Positions 36,056-44,027 of a stretch of 64,000 nucleotides of DNA are shown here, piece by piece (position 1 is the first letter of the stretch; each line of letters starts with the position of its first letter). The DNA is taken from NCBI GenBank assembly GCA_051883395.1, contig JBJETQ010000002.1:39249-103248 (forward strand). Direction: 5' to 3'. Origin of the DNA: HGM11368 sp051883395 (GTDB lineage Bacteria > Bacillota > Clostridia > Christensenellales > UBA3700). The position numbers and the translations under genes are program-made. Under the pieces are notes generated by a model that ran no database searches, was not told where the DNA came from, and saw only the letters and a list, made by a program, of their open reading frames with translations.

Positions 36056-36142
36056 GCCGAAGTGGTGGAATTGGCAGACGCGCCGGACTCAAAATCCGGT
36101 GATGGCGACATCGTGCGGGTTCAAGTCCCGCCTTCGGCACCA
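36056..36142 (+). tRNA. tRNA-Leu (anticodon CAA)
   Basis: Acceptor GCCGAAG/CTTCGGC, anticodon stem CCGGA/TCCGG with loop CTCAAAA (anticodon CAA, codon TTG), long class II variable arm TGATGGCGACATCG, T arm GCGGG-TTCAAGT-CCCGC, encoded CCA. Confidence 0.97.
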
Positions 36143-36143
36143 C

Positions 36144-36184
36144 CACAGGGAAGCACATTGCTATTGTACTTCCCTGTTTTATAA
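36144..36184 (+). terminator. Hairpin between the two tRNA genes
   Basis: ACAGGGAAG pairs with CTTCCCTGT, followed by TTTTAT. It may partly terminate or help processing between the tRNAs. Confidence 0.55.
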
Positions 36185-36192
36185 AGACATAC

Positions 36193-36280
36193 GCAGATGT
36201 GGCGGAATTGGCAGACGCGCTAGATTCAGGTTCTAGTGAAAGCTTTTTTTCATATGGGTTCAAGTCCCTTCATCTGCACC
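36193..36280 (+). tRNA. tRNA-Leu (anticodon CAG)
   Basis: Acceptor GCAGATG/CATCTGC, anticodon stem CTAGA/TCTAG with loop TTCAGGT (anticodon CAG, codon CTG), variable arm TGAAAGCTTTTTTCA, T arm with TTCAAGT, encoded CCA. Confidence 0.97.
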
Positions 36281-36286
36281 AACACC

Positions 36287-36313
36287 TTAAAACCCCCGAA
36301 AATGGGGGTTTTT
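36287..36313 (+). terminator. Terminator of the tRNA pair
   Basis: AAAACCCCC-GAAAAT-GGGGGTTTTTG. Confidence 0.9.
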
Positions 36314-36425
36314 GTATTGAAATGAAATTTAACTGCCGACTTGTGACGTTGTTACTAAATACTGAGTAGTCTCATCTGTGGTGCAGATAAATATTGGTAA
36401 ATTATAAGAAAAATATCTCCATATA

Positions 36426-36454
36426 TTGCTTTTGAAAATCAACTATACTATAAT
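36426..36454 (+). promoter_or_regulatory. Promoter of the ZIP transporter gene
   Basis: TTGCTT (36426-36431) and TATAAT (36449-36454), spacer 17; start codon 29 bases further on. Confidence 0.75.
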
Positions 36455-36482
36455 GATTGTATTCCATTCGGGAGAGATATTT

Positions 36483-37238
36483 ATGCTTGACAAAATAGTG
36501 TTTCTGACTGCGCTGGGAGTTGGCGGAGCTACCGTCATAGGCGCAGTTATCGGGCTGATATTCAAAAACATATCTCATAAATTTTCTGATATTGTGCTGG
36601 CGTTTGCTTCCGGAATTATGCTGTCGGCGGCGGTGCTGGGATTGATATTGCCTTCTTTGGAATACGGTGGCAAGTACGGAATTCTCATAACGCTGGCAGG
36701 AATATTTGCAGGCGCTATATGTCTCAACCTTATGGACAAGTTTATTCCGCACGTTCATAATGCCGAAGACCTGGCGGAAGACGAAGAACTAAGCACAAGA
36801 CGCAAGGTAATGTTGTTTGTGCTTGCCATTGCCATACATAATCTGCCCGAAGGAATAGCCGCAGGAGTTGGCTTTGGCACGGGAGACCATACGCAAGCGC
36901 TGATGATAGCCGGCGGTATTGCGTTGCAGAACATACCCGAAGGAATGATTGTCATTGGTCCGATGCTTGCCTGCGGAATGAGTCGCAAAAAGGCTTTTTT
37001 GTATGCCTTTTTGACGGGAGTGGTAGAGATTGTCGGCACTTTTATCGGTTACTTTGCCGTTTCTATCGCCACGGCTGTACTGCCTTTTGCGCTTGCCTTT
37101 GCAGGCGGCACGATGCTATACGTGGTGAGCGACGAGATGATACCCGAAACACACTCTCACGGACACGAGAGAGGGGCGACGTATGCCCTGTTGATTGGCT
37201 TTTGCATAATGCTGGTTGCCGACGTATTGTTGGGATAG
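36483..37238 (+). CDS. ZIP family divalent metal transporter
   Basis: 251 residues from ATG 36483 (GGGAGAG ribosome site). Eight predicted helices with ZIP signatures HNLPEGIAAG (helix IV) and QNIPEGMIVIG (helix V) that form the metal site, plus two His-containing loops (DKFIPHVHN, ETHSHGHE). Predicted import of Zn2+ or related metals such as Mn2+ or Fe2+ into the cytoplasm. First gene of a set with the TPR and DUF4037 genes (gap 9 bases). Confidence 0.9.
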   Translation: MLDKIVFLTALGVGGATVIGAVIGLIFKNISHKFSDIVLAFASGIMLSAAVLGLILPSLEYGGKYGILITLAGIFAGAICLNLMDKFIPHVHNAEDLAEDEELSTRRKVMLFVLAIAIHNLPEGIAAGVGFGTGDHTQALMIAGGIALQNIPEGMIVIGPMLACGMSRKKAFLYAFLTGVVEIVGTFIGYFAVSIATAVLPFALAFAGGTMLYVVSDEMIPETHSHGHERGATYALLIGFCIMLVADVLLG

Positions 37239-37247
37239 GAGATGACT

Positions 37248-37988
37248 ATGAGTCTGCCAATACAAAGAATAATGACCAAGCTCGACGATTATCTGAGCAA
37301 AAACGACTATCAATCTGCCGAAAAGCATCTGCTCTATTGGCTGAGCGAAGCAGGCGAACAGCCCGACGTGCTGTTTTTGCACAACGAATTGATTGGCTTG
37401 TATCGGAAAACAGGCAAAAAGCAACAGACCTTGGAACACGTAGATAAAGCCCTTGAACTGGTTGAAAAGTACGATAAATCGGAAATGATTGACGGAGCGA
37501 CTACCTATCTTAACTGCGCCACAGCCTACAAAGCTTTCGGTATGGCTCAATTGTCTGTTCCGCTATTTGAAAAGGCCAGGGTGATATACGAATCTCAGCT
37601 CTCCCCCGACGACCCGAGAATCGCAGGTTTGTACAACAATACAGCCTTGGCTCTGGTTGACTTGCAACAATTTGACCGGGCAGAACAATTATATCATAAG
37701 GCAATCGACATTCTCAGCGACGCACCACGGGGAGCGTTGGACCAGGCAATCAGCTATCTCAACATAGCTACTATGTACGAGACCCAATACGGACTGGAAA
37801 AAGGCGAAGAAAAGATAAACGAATGTCTTGAAATTGCGTCTCAACTACTGGATAAACACAAGGAAGATAATGACGGATATTATGCCTTTGTGTGCGAAAA
37901 ATGTGCGACGGTATTTGGCTATTACGGCTGGGTAATATACGAAAAACAACTAGAAAAAAGGTATACTGCAATTTATGAAAGGGATTGA
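37248..37988 (+). CDS. TPR-repeat protein
   Basis: 246 residues from ATG 37248 (TAGGAG six bases upstream; ATG 37242 is the alternative). Four or more tetratricopeptide units: LLYWLSEAGEQPDVLFLHNELIGLYRKTG, ATAYKAFGMAQLSVPLFEKA, NNTALALVDLQQFDRAEQLYHKAI and NIATMYETQYGLEKGEEKI. No signal peptide. Overlaps the DUF4037 gene by 14 bases, and the TPR/DUF4037 pairing recurs in other Bacillota, so the two products probably act together. Function unknown. Confidence 0.8.
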   Translation: MSLPIQRIMTKLDDYLSKNDYQSAEKHLLYWLSEAGEQPDVLFLHNELIGLYRKTGKKQQTLEHVDKALELVEKYDKSEMIDGATTYLNCATAYKAFGMAQLSVPLFEKARVIYESQLSPDDPRIAGLYNNTALALVDLQQFDRAEQLYHKAIDILSDAPRGALDQAISYLNIATMYETQYGLEKGEEKINECLEIASQLLDKHKEDNDGYYAFVCEKCATVFGYYGWVIYEKQLEKRYTAIYERD

Positions 37989-38910
37989 ATTGGCAAGAAA
38001 ATTCTATATGGAGTACGGAAAATCCATGCTGGCGCAAATGGACGACGATATTGTCTCAAAACTCTGCGTTGGTGTGGTAGGAAGCGGCTCGGAGTGTTAC
38101 GGCTACGACGACGAAGTGTCGCAGGACCACGATTTCGGACCCGGCTTTTGCATTTTTGTACCCGATGAACTCGATTCCAGACAAATATTTGCATTGGAAA
38201 GAGCTTACTGCTCCCTTCCGAGAGAATTTGAAGGCTACAAGCGAAGCATAGTTTGCCCCGTGGGCGGCAACAGGCAGGGCGTATTGAAAATAAGCGAATT
38301 TCTTGCGCAAAAAATCGGCTTCGACAATGCCGATTTGACAATACAACAATGGTTCTACGCCCCCGAATACGGCTTGGCTGAATGTGTAAACGGGGAAATA
38401 TTTGAAGACAATTGCGGTCTTATGACCGACGTGAGAAACAAACTGCGATATTATCCCGACGACGTGAGAATAAAAAAGCTTGCCGGCAATCTGCTGATTA
38501 TGGCTCAGGCAGGTCAATATAATTATTACAGATGCATCAAAAGAAAGGAAACGGGTGCGGCGCAACTTGCCGTTGCGGAGTTTGTAAAAAGCACAATGCA
38601 GACGGTGTTTTTGCTCAACAGGCGATATATGCCTTATTACAAATGGTCTTTCAGAGCAATGAAAGACTTGCCTGAACTGGCGTCGTTGAGCAAGCAGGCA
38701 GAATATCTGTTGTCAAGCCCCAACGACGAAGCCGAAACAATTAAAAAACAAGCCGTAATAGAACAAATATGTCGGGAAGTTTCGACGGAATTGCAGCGAC
38801 AAGGACTTGGAGAAAAAGATTGCTATGAATTGGAAAGACAGGCATACGCCGTCAACGACAAAGTAAAAGACAACGTGATAAGAACAAAAAACGTGCTGTG
38901 GGCGATATAA
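37975..38910 (+). CDS. DUF4037 nucleotidyltransferase-like protein
   Basis: 311 residues. GVVGSGSECYGYDDEVSQDHDFGP near residue 35 is a nucleotidyltransferase-like GS...D-x-D motif, and the C-terminal half is helical. DUF4037 proteins are of unknown biochemical role; the intact Asp pair suggests catalysis. Coupled to the TPR gene by overlap, and followed by a terminator at 38977. Confidence 0.8.
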   Translation: MKGIELARKFYMEYGKSMLAQMDDDIVSKLCVGVVGSGSECYGYDDEVSQDHDFGPGFCIFVPDELDSRQIFALERAYCSLPREFEGYKRSIVCPVGGNRQGVLKISEFLAQKIGFDNADLTIQQWFYAPEYGLAECVNGEIFEDNCGLMTDVRNKLRYYPDDVRIKKLAGNLLIMAQAGQYNYYRCIKRKETGAAQLAVAEFVKSTMQTVFLLNRRYMPYYKWSFRAMKDLPELASLSKQAEYLLSSPNDEAETIKKQAVIEQICREVSTELQRQGLGEKDCYELERQAYAVNDKVKDNVIRTKNVLWAI

Positions 38911-38976
38911 AATGCCATAAGTGATGTACAATCTGACAATAAATAAATTTGACAGCGTCAAATAAAATACAAATTA

Positions 38977-39007
38977 AAAATACAGACTCTGAATGAGTCT
39001 GTATTTT
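38977..39007. terminator. Bidirectional terminator
   Basis: AAAATACAGACTC-TGAAT-GAGTCTGTATTTT, between the convergent DUF4037 and oadG genes. Confidence 0.85.
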
Positions 39008-39025
39008 ATTCTTGTATACGCTTGA

Positions 39026-39301
39026 TTATTCACTTATCTTATCGTCGGGCGGAGTGAGCGATTTGGCTTGTTTTTCTGCTCTCTTTGCGGCTTTTCTCTG
39101 CTCTTTTTCCGCCTTTGCGGCAGCCTTTTTTGCTGCTCTTTCGTCTGCGGTTGCGTTGCGATTGGCAATTACGTTGTCGGTGGCGTCGGAAATCTTTTGC
39201 AGAATGTAAACGGCAAGCATAATGATAATGATGGCGATAAATATTGCCAGCATACCCTTCCAGAATACGTCAAGTCCTTTCATAACGGTATCTTTGTCCA
39301 T
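39026..39301 (-). CDS. Decarboxylase gamma-chain-like small membrane protein (OadG-like)
   Basis: 91 residues: one membrane helix (GMLAIFIAIIIIMLAVYIL) followed by an Ala/Lys/Glu-rich coiled tail (DERAAKKAAAKAEKEQRKAAKRAEKQ). That architecture, and its place 10 bases after the beta subunit gene, match the gamma subunit of Na+-translocating decarboxylases, which anchors the complex. The family assignment rests mostly on position and topology. Confidence 0.65.
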   Translation of the reverse strand: MDKDTVMKGLDVFWKGMLAIFIAIIIIMLAVYILQKISDATDNVIANRNATADERAAKKAAAKAEKEQRKAAKRAEKQAKSLTPPDDKISE

Positions 39302-39311
39302 ATTTTCCTCC

Positions 39312-40415
39312 TTACAGCAGAATGCTAAGCACTACGCCGCCTGCAATGGCAGAAGCGATTTGTCCCGACACGTTGCATCCTATCGAGTGCATCAACAAGT
39401 GATTTTGCGGGTCGGCTTCCAGTCCCATTTTGTGGACTATTCTTGCCGACATCGGAAATGCCGATATTCCTGCCGCACCTATCATAGGATTGATTTTCTT
39501 TTTGCTGAATATATTCATAATCTTTGCAAGCATAACTCCCGCAACGGTATCAAATACAAATGCACACAGTCCCAGTCCCATTATCATAAGCGTCTCTACT
39601 CTCAGGAAGTATTCCGCCTTCATCTGCGACGCAATCGTCAGCCCCAACAAAAGAGTTATCAGATTGGCAAGTACCTTCTGAGCCGTCTCCGACAGATTGT
39701 CTAGCACTCCGCATTCTCTGATAAGATTGCCGAACATCAGACAGCCGACAAGCGATATTGACATAGGAGCAATAATGCCCGCAATGATTGTTACTACGAT
39801 AGGGAAAAGTATTTTTGTAAGTTTGCTCACCTTTTTTGGATTGTATTCCATACGTATTTTGCGTTCTTTTTCCGTCGTGATGAGTTTGATGACGGTAGGC
39901 TGAATAATAGGTACGAGAGCCATATATGAATATGCCACCACCGTAATTGCGCCAAGATATTTGCTGCCCAGAGCATTGGCAACGAAAATCGAAGTAGGTC
40001 CGTCCGCCGCACCTATTATACCGATAGACGCCGCATCTGCTATGTCAAACCCAAGCAGCGTTGCCAGAACGATGGTCGCAAAAATTCCGAATTGAGCGCC
40101 GGCGCCGAAAATAAATAGCTTGGGGTTGGAAAGCAGCGGTCCGAAGTCAATCATAGCGCCTATACCGATAAACAGCAACAGCGGAAAGGCTTCCGCACCG
40201 TCTATTCCTATGTTGAACAACCAACCTATGATGCCGTCGCTGTCCGCCAGCGTTGACAAAGGAAGGTTGACCAGTATTGCGCCAAAGCCCATTGGCAAAA
40301 GCAACGCAGGCTCCATTTCTTTGACGATTGCAAGTACGATAAGCACAAGTCCGATAATTATCATCACCACTTGTTGCCACGTTATTGCAGATATTCCTTC
40401 AATCAAAAACTCCAT
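39312..40415 (-). CDS. oadB: Na+-translocating decarboxylase beta subunit
   Basis: 367 residues, polytopic. Landmarks: MGFGAILVNLPL, GIGAMIDFGPLLSNPKL, GAADGPTSIFVANAL (conserved Asp of the Na+ path), MEYNPKKVSKLTKILFP and a C-terminal GAAGISAFPMSARIVHKMG with NHLLMHSIGCNVSGQIASAIAGG. It couples decarboxylation of carboxybiotin to Na+ export. The alpha/carboxyltransferase and biotin carrier subunits are not in the window, so the substrate (oxaloacetate, methylmalonyl- or glutaconyl-CoA) cannot be told. Preceded by a riboswitch-like leader and AAGGAGAAGT. Confidence 0.92.
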   Translation of the reverse strand: MEFLIEGISAITWQQVVMIIIGLVLIVLAIVKEMEPALLLPMGFGAILVNLPLSTLADSDGIIGWLFNIGIDGAEAFPLLLFIGIGAMIDFGPLLSNPKLFIFGAGAQFGIFATIVLATLLGFDIADAASIGIIGAADGPTSIFVANALGSKYLGAITVVAYSYMALVPIIQPTVIKLITTEKERKIRMEYNPKKVSKLTKILFPIVVTIIAGIIAPMSISLVGCLMFGNLIRECGVLDNLSETAQKVLANLITLLLGLTIASQMKAEYFLRVETLMIMGLGLCAFVFDTVAGVMLAKIMNIFSKKKINPMIGAAGISAFPMSARIVHKMGLEADPQNHLLMHSIGCNVSGQIASAIAGGVVLSILL

Positions 40416-40445
40416 ATACTTCTCCTTATATGAAATAGATTTTAA

Positions 40446-40568
40446 ACAAAAAGACTATATTCTGCCTTGATGCAAAATATAGTCTTGCTAATTGTGATTG
40501 AACCAGAAAGTTGACTTCCAGGTTGTTGGCTCAACCGCATATCGCTATGCCAGCTACTCCCTATATAT
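40446..40568 (-). promoter_or_regulatory. Cation-type riboswitch with overlapping terminator, upstream of oadB
   Basis: Minus-strand leader opens ATATAGGGAGTAGC and closes TTAGCAAGACTATAT; the ATATAG/CTATAT ends pair as P1. These two ends resemble the yybP-ykoY (Mn2+) aptamer; the Na+-I (DUF1646) class is an alternative given the downstream Na+ pump. Interior stems include GCATA/TATGC and GGAAGT/ACTTTC. The P1 3' strand GACTATAT is also the 5' arm of a strong terminator (GACTATATT...AATATAGTC, then T5; 40446-40485). The two structures are mutually exclusive, which suggests an ON switch when ligand is bound. Confidence 0.7.
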
Positions 40569-40582
40569 TTGATTGTATAATT

Positions 40583-40611
40583 ATATTACCAATAATATGA
40601 CGCAAAGTCAA
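40583..40611 (-). promoter_or_regulatory. Promoter of the oadB leader
   Basis: TTGACT (40611-40606) and TAATAT (40588-40583), spacer 17, just upstream of the riboswitch. Confidence 0.7.
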
Positions 40612-40644
40612 TCGTATATAACAAATTTGTCCCGACGTCTTTAC

Positions 40645-40673
40645 TTGACCACACCGCCTTTACGCTATATAAT
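40645..40673 (+). promoter_or_regulatory. Near-consensus promoter placing transcription start at the ATG
   Basis: TTGACC (40645-40650), spacer 17, TATAAT (40668-40673). The ATG at 40680 is seven bases past the -10 box, so the mRNA would be leaderless. Confidence 0.8.
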
Positions 40674-40679
40674 ATTGGT

Positions 40680-40850
40680 ATGGAAAACAAAGAAATATAC
40701 GTGGTACAAGAAATTTGCGGCGACTATGCCGTGTTGAGAGCCGAAAACGGCGACCTGTTGGATATAAGCGTCTTTTTGTTGCCTTACGACCTGATGATTG
40801 GCGACAAACTGGAATGCGTCAACATGCTGGAATATCGTAAAATCCAATAA
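40680..40850 (+). CDS. DUF3006-like small protein, probably leaderless
   Basis: 56 residues, MENKEIYVVQEICGDYAVLR then AENGDLLDISVFLLPYDLMIGD and a short tail. The pattern (acidic beta-rich, DYAVLRAENGD, then LPxxxxxGDxL) fits the DUF3006 family of small proteins. No ribosome site precedes the ATG, consistent with a leaderless transcript from the promoter at 40645. Followed by the stop-proximal motif and a hairpin. Function unknown. Confidence 0.75.
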   Translation: MENKEIYVVQEICGDYAVLRAENGDLLDISVFLLPYDLMIGDKLECVNMLEYRKIQ

Positions 40851-40867
40851 AAAGTCGATACGTATCG
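40850..40867 (+). repeat. Stop-proximal motif, copy B
   Basis: AAAAGTCGATACGTATCG, identical to 17561-17578, starting at the last base of the TAA stop of the DUF3006-like gene. Confidence 0.75.
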
Positions 40868-40880
40868 CAATTTTAGTATT

Positions 40881-40912
40881 TAGGGCAGATACCGCATGGT
40901 ATCTGCCCTTGA
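40881..40912. terminator. Hairpin between the DUF3006-like gene and fucO
   Basis: GGGCAGATACC-GCAT-GGTATCTGCCC, convergent between the two genes. T tracts are weak on both sides, so terminator strength is uncertain. Confidence 0.65.
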
Positions 40913-40915
40913 CTT

Positions 40916-42064
40916 TTACAACAAGCTCTTGTAGAGCGCAATAATGTCTTCTTTGGTAGGGTCCTTAGGATTGCCAGGTCTGCAAGCGTCATCCATAGCC
41001 GACTGCGCAAGGAAGTCGATGTCTTCTTCTTTGACGATAGCTTTGAGATCTTGCGGAATTCCTACGTCTATCGAAAGTTGTCTGACTGCGTCGACAGCAG
41101 CCTTGCGATATTCTTCCTGAGTCATATCGTCTACGCCCTGTACGCCCATAGCACGAGCTATTTCTCTATACTTTTCTCCCGTTGCTTCGGCATTGTATGC
41201 CATAACGGTAGGCAGAATAATAGCGTTGGCTACGCCGTGCGGAGTATCGTATACTGCGCCCAGAGCGTGCGCCATGGAGTGTACTATTCCTAGTCCTACG
41301 TTGCTGAATCCCATGCCTGCAACGTATTGTCCCAAAGCCATGCCTTCTCTGCCTTCTTTGGTTCCTGCAACAGCTCCACGCAAAGAACGGGATATTATCT
41401 CGATAGCTTTGAGATGGAACATATCAGTCATTTCCCATGCGCCTTTGGTGGTGTATCCTTCGATAGCGTGAGTCAACGCATCCATACCGGTAGACGCCGT
41501 CAAGCCTTTTGGCATGGTGGACATAAGTTCGGAGTCGATGATTGCAACGACAGGAATGTCGTGTACGTCAACGCATACGAATTTGCGTTGTTTTTGTTTG
41601 TCGGTTATAACGTAGTTGATAGTTACTTCCGCAGCGGTACCTGCCGTGGTAGGAACGGCTATAATAGGAACGCTAGGATTTTTGGTAGGAGCGACACCTT
41701 CCAGACTTCTTACGTCGCCAAACTCAGGATTGGCTACGATAATGCCGATAGCTTTGGCTGTGTCGATTGACGAGCCGCCACCTACGGCAAGCAGATAGTC
41801 AGCTCCGCTCTCCTTGAATGCCTTGACTCCGCCAAGCACGTTTTCGATAGGCGGATTAGGAACGATGTCGGTATAAACCGAATATGCAAGTCCTGCCTTG
41901 TCCAAAACTTCGGTAACTTTGGCTGTTACGCCGACGTCAAAAGTCGATTTGTCAGAACATACAAAAGCCTTTTTGAAGCCCTTGCCCGTTACGATAGAAG
42001 CAAGTTCTGCTCTCGAACCTGCACCGTGATAAGATTGTTCGTTAAGTACGATTCTATTTGCCAT
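40916..42064 (-). CDS. fucO: Lactaldehyde reductase (Fe-dependent alcohol dehydrogenase)
   Basis: 382 residues, collinear with FucO. GGGSSIDTAKAIGI (NAD site), VPTTAGTAAEVTINYVITD, HDIPVVAIID, the metal ligands in GMDALTHAIEGY, GLGIVHSMAHALGAVYDTPHGVANA. It reduces L-lactaldehyde from fuculose-1-phosphate cleavage to 1,2-propanediol, regenerating NAD+. About 19 kb from fucI-fucA-kinase on the same strand, so not in that operon; it follows the GH35 gene by 77 bases. Ribosome site AGGAGG; a TATAAT lies upstream in the gap, so a private promoter is possible. Confidence 0.9.
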   Translation of the reverse strand: MANRIVLNEQSYHGAGSRAELASIVTGKGFKKAFVCSDKSTFDVGVTAKVTEVLDKAGLAYSVYTDIVPNPPIENVLGGVKAFKESGADYLLAVGGGSSIDTAKAIGIIVANPEFGDVRSLEGVAPTKNPSVPIIAVPTTAGTAAEVTINYVITDKQKQRKFVCVDVHDIPVVAIIDSELMSTMPKGLTASTGMDALTHAIEGYTTKGAWEMTDMFHLKAIEIISRSLRGAVAGTKEGREGMALGQYVAGMGFSNVGLGIVHSMAHALGAVYDTPHGVANAIILPTVMAYNAEATGEKYREIARAMGVQGVDDMTQEEYRKAAVDAVRQLSIDVGIPQDLKAIVKEEDIDFLAQSAMDDACRPGNPKDPTKEDIIALYKSLL

Positions 42065-42141
42065 AATAGCCTCCTGATATTGAATTATAATTGCCGAATA
42101 AATCGACTTGATTATTGAATTGGTGATGATTCATACGACTG

Positions 42142-43887
42142 TCAGAGCGTATGTTTGTCGGTGATGACAATGCTGTCAGACTTGTTGCCGTCAAGTTCCA
42201 GAATTACTATCTCGTTGTTTTTTTCTTTCAGCCACACGCCCGGCAGATACAACGACTTTTGCGGACCTATATTCCAGTATCTTCCCAAATTGCGTCCGTT
42301 GACCCATACGTAGCCCTTGCCGAATCCGCTCATATCCACAAAGCAATCGGCGTTGCTTGTTACGTCAAACTGCGCCCTGAAAAACTTAGGATACTTTTCT
42401 GCGCCCAGACTCCAATCGAGTTGGTTTATATTGTCGAGCGGCAACGAAGTAACCTGATAATCAAACAGATTGTGCGGTCCCAGCATAATTCCCGATATAC
42501 CCTTGCGGTCATTGATATGATTGCCGTAATTGACTCTGCCCATAGCTTCGACTAAAACGCCTATCTCTCTCTCGCCGTCAAAGCCCGACACCATGACGGA
42601 ATTGTGCCTGTGTTTGCATGGAGCCTTTTCGGTAACGTCGCATATCGCTTTGAGCTTGCCGTCGACAAATACGTGAGCTCTGTCGTGCAAGCCTTGTATG
42701 GACAAATTGCCCATAGTGTACTTGCCCTTCATAACCGTCTTGTAATAGATAAGACCGTAATTCTGGTCATAGCTCTCCATACTTCCCGCCGCACCGCTGT
42801 AATGTACCGTACCGATATTGTCCATATTTTCAAACAAGCCTGTACATTCCGTGAGCTTGACTTTGCCTACGTGTTGCAAAGGTACGCTTGGCGGAAGGGG
42901 TTGAAGTTCGATGCCCTGTCTGCCGCACAATACCTGCCTTACAGCGTGATAAGCAGGCGTAACTTCTCCATATTCGTTGAGCAAGGCGCAATAGTCGTAG
43001 CTTGTTACGCTAGGCTGATAAGCTTTGAAGTGATTTGCCCCTGCCATAAACCCGAAATTGGTACCGCCGTGGAACATATAGAAATTGAAAGAAGCGTCGA
43101 TATCGAAGAAAGTGTTGAGTTCTTTGATAACAGATTTGTGGTTGCGTGTATGATGTCTTTCTCCCCAATGGTCAAACCAGCCGCACCAAAACTCCATGCA
43201 CATCTTAGGTCCGTTGCCCGGATATCTGTCGAGAGCTTTCATTCTGCCGCTTACGTTGCTGCCGAAATTGAGAGTTTTGAAAGTGCCTTCGAGCGTGCCT
43301 GACGACAGCATATTGCACCAGTCGCCGTCGGAAGTAAACGTCAAAACGTCAATACCAAGCTGCGCAAGCAAATCTCTTATATAGGCAAGATAGCGCTTGT
43401 CGTTGCCGAAACTGCCGTATTCGTTTTCTATCTGCATGGCAATAATATTGCCGCCATTGGTGCATTGCAAAGGCACGAGAATACTCATCAGTTTGGTAAA
43501 ATAATCTTTGACGTGTTGAAGATATGAAGGACAATAACAACGCAAATCTATATTTTTATCCTTAAAAAGCCATGCCGGAAAGCCGCCTGCTTCCCACTCG
43601 GCGCAGATATACGGACCCGGTCTGACAATGACATTGAGTCCGAGCTTGCCGGCTATGGCAATATACTCGGCAATATCCAAATCTCCTTCAAAACAAAATT
43701 CACCCTTCTTAGGCTCGTGCAAATTCCAACAGACATAGGTCTCTACCGTATTGAAACCTGCAAGTTTGAGCTTGGTCAGTCGGTCTTCCCAATACTCGTG
43801 CGGTATGCGAAAATAGTGCATCGCTCCCGAATAAACGTTGTATTTTTTACCATCCAACAGGAACTCGTCGCCTTTTATTTCAAACAT
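42142..43887 (-). CDS. Beta-galactosidase, glycoside hydrolase family 35
   Basis: 581 residues from ATG 43887 (GGGAGAG before it). TIM-barrel with GAMHYFRIPHEYWEDRL, GPYICAEWEAGG, acid/base Glu in QIENEYGSFG near residue 155 and nucleophile Glu in MEFWCGWFD near 232, plus HGGTNFGFMAGAN; C-terminal beta domains end in GYVWVNGRNLGRYWNIGPQ. No signal peptide, so cytoplasmic. Predicted to remove terminal beta-linked galactose from short oligosaccharides. A related copy of the stop-proximal motif follows its TGA. Upstream of fucO on the same strand. Confidence 0.9.
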   Translation of the reverse strand: MFEIKGDEFLLDGKKYNVYSGAMHYFRIPHEYWEDRLTKLKLAGFNTVETYVCWNLHEPKKGEFCFEGDLDIAEYIAIAGKLGLNVIVRPGPYICAEWEAGGFPAWLFKDKNIDLRCYCPSYLQHVKDYFTKLMSILVPLQCTNGGNIIAMQIENEYGSFGNDKRYLAYIRDLLAQLGIDVLTFTSDGDWCNMLSSGTLEGTFKTLNFGSNVSGRMKALDRYPGNGPKMCMEFWCGWFDHWGERHHTRNHKSVIKELNTFFDIDASFNFYMFHGGTNFGFMAGANHFKAYQPSVTSYDYCALLNEYGEVTPAYHAVRQVLCGRQGIELQPLPPSVPLQHVGKVKLTECTGLFENMDNIGTVHYSGAAGSMESYDQNYGLIYYKTVMKGKYTMGNLSIQGLHDRAHVFVDGKLKAICDVTEKAPCKHRHNSVMVSGFDGEREIGVLVEAMGRVNYGNHINDRKGISGIMLGPHNLFDYQVTSLPLDNINQLDWSLGAEKYPKFFRAQFDVTSNADCFVDMSGFGKGYVWVNGRNLGRYWNIGPQKSLYLPGVWLKEKNNEIVILELDGNKSDSIVITDKHTL

Positions 43888-43914
43888 AATCTCTCCCATA
43901 TATTTATTATAATA

Positions 43915-43943
43915 ATTATAGCATTATGCAGATTAAAATTCAA
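43915..43943 (-). promoter_or_regulatory. GH35 promoter with a shared TAGGGTATTG element
   Basis: TTGAAT (43943-43938) and TATAAT (43920-43915), spacer 17. The -35 box is embedded in TAGGGTATTG, which occurs in the same place in the promoter of the second GH36 gene (56858-56863). Confidence 0.75.
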
Positions 43944-43955
43944 TACCCTATTTTT

Positions 43956-43991
43956 ACAAAAAATATCGCTCGCATTGCTGCGGGCGATATT
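43956..43991 (-). terminator. Terminator of the beta-helix lipoprotein gene
   Basis: ATATCGCCCGC pairs (one mismatch) with GCGAGCGATAT, then TTTTTTG on the minus strand. Confidence 0.8.
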
Positions 43992-44027
43992 GATTGTTAT
44001 TGTGCTGTTTTATTTTATAGTATTGTT

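Noticed and set aside
36056..36280. Larger tRNA array or tRNA-associated integration site
   Set aside because: Only two tRNA genes, followed by a terminator; no integrase or repeated tRNA 3' end nearby.
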